Part shown: piece by piece, positions 27,314 to 33,730 of the stretch
Layout of the letters: each line of letters begins with the position of its first letter
Position numbering within the stretch: position 1 is the stretch's first letter
From: Heliobacteriaceae bacterium
Lineage (GTDB): Bacteria > Cyanobacteriota > Vampirovibrionia > Gastranaerophilales > Gastranaerophilaceae
NCBI GenBank assembly: GCA_031265495.1
Contig: JAISCP010000017.1
Coordinates: 1 to 33,730, forward strand
Reading direction: 5' to 3'
DNA length: 33,730 nucleotides
Translations under genes and position numbers: made by a program
The notes under the pieces: generated by a model
Database searches by the model: none
What the model was told of the DNA's origin: nothing
What the model saw: the letters and a program-made list of their open reading frames with translations, nothing else

Positions 27314-30300
27314 TTATAACTCTACTAACTTTTCGTCAAAAAACTTTGTACGCGTAATATCAAAAATAACGCCGGGTGCAGCCGCATTCATCAGAACATC
27401 AGCGCGCAAAGCCGGGATATCCGTTTTTTGACCTGTTTTTAATACTATGAATAAACATTCATCCACATTATCGCCGCTGCCTGAGGATGCCTGTGAAAAA
27501 CACCCGCCCTCAAACCGGTACGATTTAACCGATGGTTTTATGTTTATTTTTTGAATTAAACCTTTTTTGTTTTTCTTCTCAATAAAAATTTCTTCAGAAG
27601 ATAAAACCTTATTCGTATTATATACCAAATCTTTAAAATCGTAAAGGGGGTAAATATTCTTATTGTTAAAAATCTTCACTTTGTATTCCGCCCAAACAGC
27701 GGTGTGATCTATTGCCGGAGCTGATTTATCTATTTGTTTAACATCAATAATTTTCGCCTGATACGGCAGAACTTTCTCCAACTTTAGTTTTAGATTTTCA
27801 GGTGAAATACTGTCATAAATCTCAATATCGGCAAGTTCGCATTCGCTCCGGGCAAACAGCGGCAGCGCAATTCCCATAGAAATCTTCATACCCGGATTAA
27901 ACCCCTGCGAAAACGCTACATTCAAATCCGTACGGCCAACCGCTTTGAAAAAAGTGTTCTGCCAGTCAAGATGTGAAAAATAACGTAAAATTCCTGTTTT
28001 AGTTAGCTTGATACGGTACCTGTAAACATTTCTTTCAGCAGGGTTGAAATTCGTACCCGCATCGGTTATAATAGAATCAGAGGTTTCGGCGCCCCCCTGG
28101 GTTGTAGAGATACTATCGGGGCAAGCGGTGAAACCTCTTTCATTATTATTAACGGAATTTAATAACCAATATCTGTTTTGCTTTTTGTCGGCCGCTATTT
28201 TTATGCGCGCATATTTGTACTGTCCCGAATATCTATATTTTGCATATAAAACATGAAAACCCGCAATATAGTCTTTTCGTTCTTTGTATAATTTTTCAAA
28301 TCCGTAATATTCACCGTTTAATATAAGTTCGTCAATCTTAGAAAGCAAAAATAAATTTTTAGACTTGTTTTTTGCAATAGTTTCTTCCAGTCCTTTTCTC
28401 GTTAAAAGAATATTTCCGATATCCGGGCGTATTATTGTTTTACCCTGAAAGTCTTGTCTGTACTTTGCTTTAATACTGCCTTTTATTTTGTAATTGTCAA
28501 CATCCTGTTGTGTAAAAGAAACTGTTTTGTCATGACTATATTTGTCCGCCATTGTCTTTTTTGTTTTAAGGTTCCTGCACACTCCGCAATTCACGCACTC
28601 TGTATGGCATGTCGGGGTAAAATCTTTAATATCGGCTTTGTATTCTTTTATAAACCATTCTTTATCAATGCCAACGTCAATAAAATCCCACGACAAAGGT
28701 TCATTGAGAGGATAATTCTTTTCCGCAAGCCCGGCAAGGTCAATTCCCAGCTCCTGCGCTGTTTCATGCCAGATATTTTTGTCAAAATGTTCGCTCCATG
28801 CATCTAAATAACAGCCTTTTTTATAAAGCGCCTCAATATACCGGTTCAGCGATGCATCTCCGCGCGTAAGAACCGCCTCGATTTGAGAGGTAAACTTGTC
28901 ATGGTAATTAATTTTCAAGCCTTTTATGTGCCTTGTTTTATCCTTTAAGTAGTTAATATGTCCGGTTACTTTTTCCAAACTCATCTGGCCGTGCCATTGA
29001 AACGGCGTAAATGGTTTTGGCACAAAGATTGACAGGGTGCAGGTTATTTGCAGCTTCGGGGCTGTTTTCTTAATCTTACCCAGAAGTTCCGCCATTTCGT
29101 CCATGTCTTCAAGCGTTTCGGTCGGAAGCCCGCAGATAAAGTACAATTTAATTCTTGACCGGCCGTTTTCGTACAAAGCTGTCACTGCATCAAGGATTTG
29201 GTCTTCCGAAATATTTTTTTTAATCACGTTTCGCAAGCGCCGGCTGCCGGCTTCGGGCGCAAGCGTCACAGTAGATTTGCGCACGCTTTGAACAAGATTT
29301 GCAAGTTCGGTATCAAACCCGTCAATGCGCTGGCTGGGAAGCGACACTGATATTTTTTTCTTATCAAATTCCGCAGCCAGTTCTCTTATAACTTCTTTAA
29401 TATTTGAATAATCGTTTGAAGAAAGCGAGAGCAGGGAATACTCATCGTAACCGGTATTTGTAACCAGTTCTTTTGTAATTTTGATAATATCTTCAGCGCT
29501 TCGTTCGCGTACCGGGAGGGTTACGTGTCCGGGCTGGCAAAAACGGCACATGCGCCCGCAGCCGCGCCGGACTTCAACAATTGCCCTGTCATGTACCGAT
29601 GACGAAAACGGTATTGGATAGGATTTCAGCGCTGTTTCGTAATCCAATTGCGCAATCCGTTTGGTAACATTCCCGCCTGTCAGAGCCGACCAGCGGCCTG
29701 AATTGTTAATATTCCTTTCTGCAGGGTTGAAATCTAAAGCGTTATCGGTTATAATATAATTGATAGCACCTTTGTCAGGCGAGCCTAACCGGTTATCCGG
29801 TGTAACTTGCAGACTGGCGGGTGCTATTATTTTTACGGTATGACCGGCGTATATTGGTAAAAACTTGTCATATAACGGTATATCAACCTTAAACTCCACC
29901 CGATACTGAATATTATCTATTTCTATTGCACTATAATATATGTTTTGACCTTTTACTTTACCGGCATGTTTTTCGTCAGCAGGTCTGAATTCATAAAAAA
30001 CCGATAACCGCAATAATTCCCTGATTTTAGGATAGACGGAATTGTGCAGAGTTTCTTTGTACCCATGCTTAATTACATCCCGTTTTGCACTTGCATTTGG
30101 TAAAAATATTTCCTGACCCGTAGATTTTATGGTAATGCAACGTTGTTTTGCAAATTCTTCCTGAAGCCACTTTGCCAAAGTTTTTTTATTTTTAAAACAG
30201 GGAATTTCATTGGTGTTAGTTTTTACATGCTGAATTGTTGTTTTTCCCTCTACCAGCGCCTTAATCCGCTGTGCGCGCGGCATGTTTTTTGTTTTCTCCA

Positions 30301-30826
30301 AAATTTCGCAGACCTCAACAATACTGTCTTCTCCGTCGCCAATCATAAAAACGTCAATAAAATCCGATACGGGCAAAGGATTGAAAGCGCATGGGCCGCC
30401 CGCAAAAATAATCGGGTCGTCTTCCGTGCGCTCATCGTTACGGTAAGGAATTCCGGCCATTTCCAGCATTTTTAAAACAGTCGGGTAAGCCATTTCGTAT
30501 TGCAGAGAAAACCCCACAGCGTCAAACTCTTTTAACGGTCTTTTGCTTTCCAGCGCGTACAAAGGCTCGGGATGAAAATCCTTTTGCGGAGCATAAACCC
30601 TGTCCGCCATAAAATCCCGCTGTGAATTTATTCTGTCATACAAAACGCGCAGCCCTAAATTGCTTATTCCGATTTCATACTTGTCAGGGAAGGCAAGGGC
30701 AAAACGCACTTTTGCTTTATCAAAATCTTTATTGCACGATAAAAATTCTCCGCCGACATATTGGTAAGGTTTGCTGCAATTAAAAAGAGCCGTATGATAA
30801 TCTTCAAAGAAAGTACCGGTATTCAT
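27314..30826 (-). CDS. Radical SAM protein (TIGR03960-like) fused to DUF2344/TIGR03936-like domain, with two large in-frame insertions
   Basis: VRRGCGRMCRFCQPGHVTLPVRERS cluster motif; C-terminal YRIKLTKTGILRYFSHLDWQNTFFKAV; insertions at about 29700-30245 and 28025-28540. Confidence 0.9.
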   Translation of the reverse strand: MNTGTFFEDYHTALFNCSKPYQYVGGEFLSCNKDFDKAKVRFALAFPDKYEIGISNLGLRVLYDRINSQRDFMADRVYAPQKDFHPEPLYALESKRPLKEFDAVGFSLQYEMAYPTVLKMLEMAGIPYRNDERTEDDPIIFAGGPCAFNPLPVSDFIDVFMIGDGEDSIVEVCEILEKTKNMPRAQRIKALVEGKTTIQHVKTNTNEIPCFKNKKTLAKWLQEEFAKQRCITIKSTGQEIFLPNASAKRDVIKHGYKETLHNSVYPKIRELLRLSVFYEFRPADEKHAGKVKGQNIYYSAIEIDNIQYRVEFKVDIPLYDKFLPIYAGHTVKIIAPASLQVTPDNRLGSPDKGAINYIITDNALDFNPAERNINNSGRWSALTGGNVTKRIAQLDYETALKSYPIPFSSSVHDRAIVEVRRGCGRMCRFCQPGHVTLPVRERSAEDIIKITKELVTNTGYDEYSLLSLSSNDYSNIKEVIRELAAEFDKKKISVSLPSQRIDGFDTELANLVQSVRKSTVTLAPEAGSRRLRNVIKKNISEDQILDAVTALYENGRSRIKLYFICGLPTETLEDMDEMAELLGKIKKTAPKLQITCTLSIFVPKPFTPFQWHGQMSLEKVTGHINYLKDKTRHIKGLKINYHDKFTSQIEAVLTRGDASLNRYIEALYKKGCYLDAWSEHFDKNIWHETAQELGIDLAGLAEKNYPLNEPLSWDFIDVGIDKEWFIKEYKADIKDFTPTCHTECVNCGVCRNLKTKKTMADKYSHDKTVSFTQQDVDNYKIKGSIKAKYRQDFQGKTIIRPDIGNILLTRKGLEETIAKNKSKNLFLLSKIDELILNGEYYGFEKLYKERKDYIAGFHVLYAKYRYSGQYKYARIKIAADKKQNRYWLLNSVNNNERGFTACPDSISTTQGGAETSDSIITDAGTNFNPAERNVYRYRIKLTKTGILRYFSHLDWQNTFFKAVGRTDLNVAFSQGFNPGMKISMGIALPLFARSECELADIEIYDSISPENLKLKLEKVLPYQAKIIDVKQIDKSAPAIDHTAVWAEYKVKIFNNKNIYPLYDFKDLVYNTNKVLSSEEIFIEKKNKKGLIQKINIKPSVKSYRFEGGCFSQASSGSGDNVDECLFIVLKTGQKTDIPALRADVLMNAAAPGVIFDITRTKFFDEKLVEL
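28079..28138. repeat. Translated palindrome inside radical SAM insertion 2
   Basis: AGAGGTTTC (28079-28087) / GAAACCTCT (28130-28138), perfect 9-bp IR. Confidence 0.8.
29763..29827. repeat. Translated palindrome inside radical SAM insertion 1
   Basis: ATAGCACC (29763-29770) / GGTGCTAT (29820-29827), plus inner CCGG/CCGG pairing. Confidence 0.8.
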
Positions 30827-31167
30827 GCCAGCCCTTCGGGAAAATACTTCTCTATTTCAATAATTGTTCCGTCAAGAGTATTTTCCTCAAAGGATTTTAC
30901 AAATTTAAACAAATCTTCATTCGGAACATCGTAGTTATACAGCACGGCTTCTCCGCCTGTTTCGCGCATAACCCGCACAATATAATGGCATTTTTCCGAA
31001 TATTTCAGCAGGTGTTCGGCGTTGAATTTGTTGCCGTTGTTGTCCCTGTCAAGCCGCACGTAATTAAATCCCGCATAAAACTTCACTTCCTCTTTGCTTG
31101 CCGGCGGAAGCTCCTTCTTGTGCCGCGAAAAAATATCTATAACCTTTTTATTAATATCGCCCTTCAT
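30823..31167 (-). CDS. Hypothetical protein, 114 aa, translationally coupled to the radical SAM gene
   Basis: ATGA overlap at 30823-30826. Confidence 0.65.
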   Translation of the reverse strand: MKGDINKKVIDIFSRHKKELPPASKEEVKFYAGFNYVRLDRDNNGNKFNAEHLLKYSEKCHYIVRVMRETGGEAVLYNYDVPNEDLFKFVKSFEENTLDGTIIEIEKYFPEGLA

Positions 31168-31207
31168 TAGTCAATTAAACTACATTTGAAAAATTTTGTC
31201 TAAAATG

Positions 31208-31417
31208 TTAATCAAAATTTACGAAATCTTTAACAGGAACTTTTAAAACATCAGAAATTAAAAATAACTTTCTAAAGCTTATATAGGCTTTGCCTGTTTC
31301 AATGCTCGCCAGATGTTCTCTCGACAGGTTAACCAGCTCCGCAAGCTGATTTTGCGAAAATCCTTTTTTTAAACGGTATTTTTTAATATTTCTCCCCAAA
31401 TAAATAAGTCTTGACAT
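31208..31417 (-). CDS. XRE-family HTH transcriptional regulator, ~69 aa
   Basis: IKKYRLKKGFSQNQLAELVNLSREHLASIETGKAYIS; start set to MSRLIYLG (31417). Confidence 0.88.
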   Translation of the reverse strand: MSRLIYLGRNIKKYRLKKGFSQNQLAELVNLSREHLASIETGKAYISFRKLFLISDVLKVPVKDFVNFD

Positions 31418-31450
31418 AATGTTATTTTCGTATAATAGTAGTTTCAAGTA

Positions 31451-31469
31451 TGTAATATAACATATTACA
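31451..31469. promoter_or_regulatory. 8-3-8 inverted repeat, candidate operator between XRE gene and acyltransferase
   Basis: TGTAATAT-AAC-ATATTACA, perfect. Confidence 0.6.
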
Positions 31470-31484
31470 CAAATAAGGAGGTTG

Positions 31485-32171
31485 ATGTTTAAGATTAACA
31501 TATTGGGAATAAAAATAAGCTGGAATTATAAAAAACGCAAAGACAGTGAAGTTATTGTTGTCAAAACTAACGGCAAAGAAATAAAAAAACGGGTTAAAGG
31601 TTTAGAAGTTAAACACAGAGGAAAAGGCTCCGTTATAAAAGTCTATGAACCGCTTCCGGGATTTGAAAGATGTTCAGTTGAACACGGGGATAATTATGAA
31701 GTTGTATTTGGCTCTTCCGCTTATCCGATTCGCGATTTACATGTATTCCTTAACGAAAGCAATAATTGCAAAATTAATATCGGGAAAGATTTTTCATGTG
31801 GAAGTATGAGGCTGAATATGCAAGGATGCAACGGTACGGAAATTAACATAGGAGAAGACTGTTTATTTTCATGGGGGATTAATATAAGCTGTACAGACCA
31901 TCATGTAATAACAGACGCAAAAACAGGACTCCCTTTGAATAAAAACGGCAGCGTAGCAATAGGAAACCATTGCTGGCTGTGCCTTGATGTAACAGTAAAT
32001 AAAAATTCGGAAATTCCGCACTATACAATAGTCGGCTGCAAGTCCGTTGTCTGCGGGAAATTTAAAAAAACAAATACAATTTTAGGCGGAATTCCGGCAA
32101 GAGTTGTTAAAGATGAAAACACAAGCTGGGAACATCCGGCGTATGAAGCTTACATAAAGCAGCTTACTTGA
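31485..32171 (+). CDS. Left-handed beta-helix (hexapeptide) acyltransferase
   Basis: Hexapeptide-type repeats, CTDHHVITD, GNHCWLCLDVTVNKNSEIPHYTIVGCKSVV, GIPARVVK; SD AAGGAGG. Confidence 0.9.
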   Translation: MFKINILGIKISWNYKKRKDSEVIVVKTNGKEIKKRVKGLEVKHRGKGSVIKVYEPLPGFERCSVEHGDNYEVVFGSSAYPIRDLHVFLNESNNCKINIGKDFSCGSMRLNMQGCNGTEINIGEDCLFSWGINISCTDHHVITDAKTGLPLNKNGSVAIGNHCWLCLDVTVNKNSEIPHYTIVGCKSVVCGKFKKTNTILGGIPARVVKDENTSWEHPAYEAYIKQLT

Positions 32172-32214
32172 CACCGTATTCTTTTTCTTTAATAATAAGA
32201 AAAAGGGATGAAGA

Positions 32215-33156
32215 ATGTTTTCCATAAGATTTACAAAGTCTACCGGACGGATTTTCGTAGAAATATTTGGTTTTGTAGTAAAGTTTCGTTTACCGTCTAA
32301 GAAAAAAGATGCTGCCGCGCTTCTGGCTAATCTGCCGTATGAGCTGGCTGACCCCAGAACAGCAGTTAAACTTCCGGTTGTTGAAAGCAAGGATAACACT
32401 TTGAAAGCGCTCATGAATTCCACAAAATCTGTTGTACGGCTCGGAGACGGGGAATTTAAACTGATGAGCGGTGAAAATATCTGCTTTCAAAAATACACTC
32501 CCGTTTTGGAAACCCGTCTAAAAGAAATCATTAAAAATGATGATGATAATATCTTAACAGCTGTTACGGACATGTTCGGGGGAAATGTTGACGATTACCA
32601 CCGGTGTGTTATAGTCGATTTAAGACAAATGCTGTATCAAAATATGGATTTGTCTAAAAAGTATTACAACACACTTTTTTCAAGAAAACTCCGGTTTAAA
32701 AATCATACCGAAGGGAAAAAATATTACAATAATTTTAAAAAACTGTGGAATAAGAAAGACGTTGTGCTTGTTGAAGGAGAAGGCTGCTATTTGGGAATCG
32801 GGAATGACTTGTTCGACAACGCAAAATCCATAGAAAGAATTGTCTGTCCGATGAAAAATGCTTTTTCCAAATACGATAAAATCCTTGCACAATGCTTAAA
32901 ACAGCCCAAATCAAAACTTTTTATAATGGCGCTGGGACCAACGGCAACCGTTTTGGCTTACGATTTGGCGAAACAGGGTTACAGAGCGCTGGACGCAGGG
33001 CATATTGATACCGCGTACGAAGCTTTCCTGCGCAATTCTGACAGATTTGTCCAAATTGAAGGAAAAATAGTTTTCAACAAAGACAGAAGAAGAAACAAAA
33101 TAAAAGAATGTTCCGACAAAAAATATTATGAACAAATTACCGCAAAACTAACCTGA
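32215..33156 (+). CDS. GT-D fold (SP_1767/DUF1792-type) glycosyltransferase
   Basis: SVVRLGDGEFKLMSGE, LVEGEGCYLGIGNDLFDNAKSIERIVCP, ALGPTATVLAYDLAKQGYRALDAGHIDTAYEA. Confidence 0.88.
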   Translation: MFSIRFTKSTGRIFVEIFGFVVKFRLPSKKKDAAALLANLPYELADPRTAVKLPVVESKDNTLKALMNSTKSVVRLGDGEFKLMSGENICFQKYTPVLETRLKEIIKNDDDNILTAVTDMFGGNVDDYHRCVIVDLRQMLYQNMDLSKKYYNTLFSRKLRFKNHTEGKKYYNNFKKLWNKKDVVLVEGEGCYLGIGNDLFDNAKSIERIVCPMKNAFSKYDKILAQCLKQPKSKLFIMALGPTATVLAYDLAKQGYRALDAGHIDTAYEAFLRNSDRFVQIEGKIVFNKDRRRNKIKECSDKKYYEQITAKLT

Positions 33157-33441
33157 AGCAGACAGAAAATCGATAATTTCCAGAGCAAGCTGTTTACGAA
33201 TTTCTTCGGGTGCGTTTTTCAGATACTCCACAGCATGCGAAACTTTAATATTTTTATCATACCAGCGGCGCATAATATAATCGTACTGGTCTTCCAGAGA
33301 CATTTCAATATCAAAATCAAAACTTTTCAATTTATCAACAATAAAATCCGCACAGCGAATTTGAATGTTATTTTGTGCTTTCTCAAGTTTGGTTATTGCG
33401 GCGCTCACAGCCGGGTCTGTATCGTACCAGCGTTTAAACAT
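33148..33441 (-). CDS. Hypothetical protein, 97 aa, internal duplication of an RWYD motif unit
   Basis: FKRWYDTDPAVSAAITKLEKAQNNI vs MRRWYDKNIKVSHAVEYLKNAPEEI. Confidence 0.6.
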   Translation of the reverse strand: MFKRWYDTDPAVSAAITKLEKAQNNIQIRCADFIVDKLKSFDFDIEMSLEDQYDYIMRRWYDKNIKVSHAVEYLKNAPEEIRKQLALEIIDFLSASG

Positions 33442-33529
33442 GAGCTCATTATAATGCCTTTGGGAAATTTTTGCAAGAGCCGGAGGTCAATCCGGTGTTT
33501 CAGCATGACCCGGCTGTTTCAGATAACTA

Positions 33530-33730
33530 CTAGAACTTCCAAGACAGCCCCAGCTGAAAGCCAACACCTGTTCTGCCGCCGTTGCGAACTACAAACTGAA
33601 CGTAAGACGATAATCTGTCCTGCCAAGTCTTCGTTGCCCCAATCCCGTACTCCAAATATCCGTGACGCATACTTAAACTAGGAAGGTTAACGGAGCCCGC
33701 ACGACCTCCTACGCTGTCATTTATGTTATA
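33530..33730 (-). CDS. C-terminal fragment of an outer-membrane beta-barrel (autotransporter-like) protein, truncated by window edge
   Basis: Minus-strand open frame YNINDSVGG...GYLEYGIGATKTWQDRLSSYVQFVVRNGGRTGVGFQLGLSWKF* with alternating strands and terminal Phe. Confidence 0.8.
   Translation of the reverse strand, partial: YNINDSVGGRAGSVNLPSLSMRHGYLEYGIGATKTWQDRLSSYVQFVVRNGGRTGVGFQLGLSWKF

Noticed and set aside
28025-30245. Inteins as explanation of the radical SAM insertions
   Set aside because: No intein block A Cys/Ser start or terminal HN|C/S/T; the exit sequence FNPAERN[I/V] does not fit.
28025-30245. Group II intron as explanation of the insertions
   Set aside because: Both inserts stay in frame without stops and lack GUGYG starts and domain V-like ends as far as visible.

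Overview
The window looks chromosomal. Gene content and style suggest a gut Gastranaerophilales/Vampirovibrionia-type ('Melainabacteria') genome; this is inference, as no marker search was possible. Housekeeping genes: minC-minD-minE, tRNA-Gln(UUG), a NIF3-family gene, gmk-coaBC, uvrA, trpS, a Fur/PerR-rubredoxin-rubrerythrin-FprA operon, a ketopantoate-reductase-like gene, RNase E/G, and a fused radical SAM (TIGR03960-like)/DUF2344 gene. Accessory genes: a 1179-aa modular repeat protein with a LysM, an L,D-transpeptidase + lytic-transglycosylase fusion, paired membrane paralogs, a hexapeptide acyltransferase, a GT-D-type glycosyltransferase, and the C-terminus of a probable autotransporter at the right edge. 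Three features missing from the ORF track were added: a 37-aa ORF with SD and terminator upstream of minC, a 45-aa rubredoxin, and the edge beta-barrel fragment. Main hunt results: (1) the radical SAM gene carries two large in-frame insertions, each ending in a translated DNA palindrome plus a conserved exit peptide (IITD..x.FNPAERN[I/V]), and the two inserts resemble each other; (2) a ~70-89 bp multi-hairpin element is nested inside intergenic palindromic repeats, with compensatory base-pair changes between copies and an empty site in the window; (3) intergenic DNA is a mosaic of repeat modules that mostly end in GTCA/TGAC; (4) several genes have a -10 box 6-7 nt before the start codon and no SD, suggesting leaderless transcripts.
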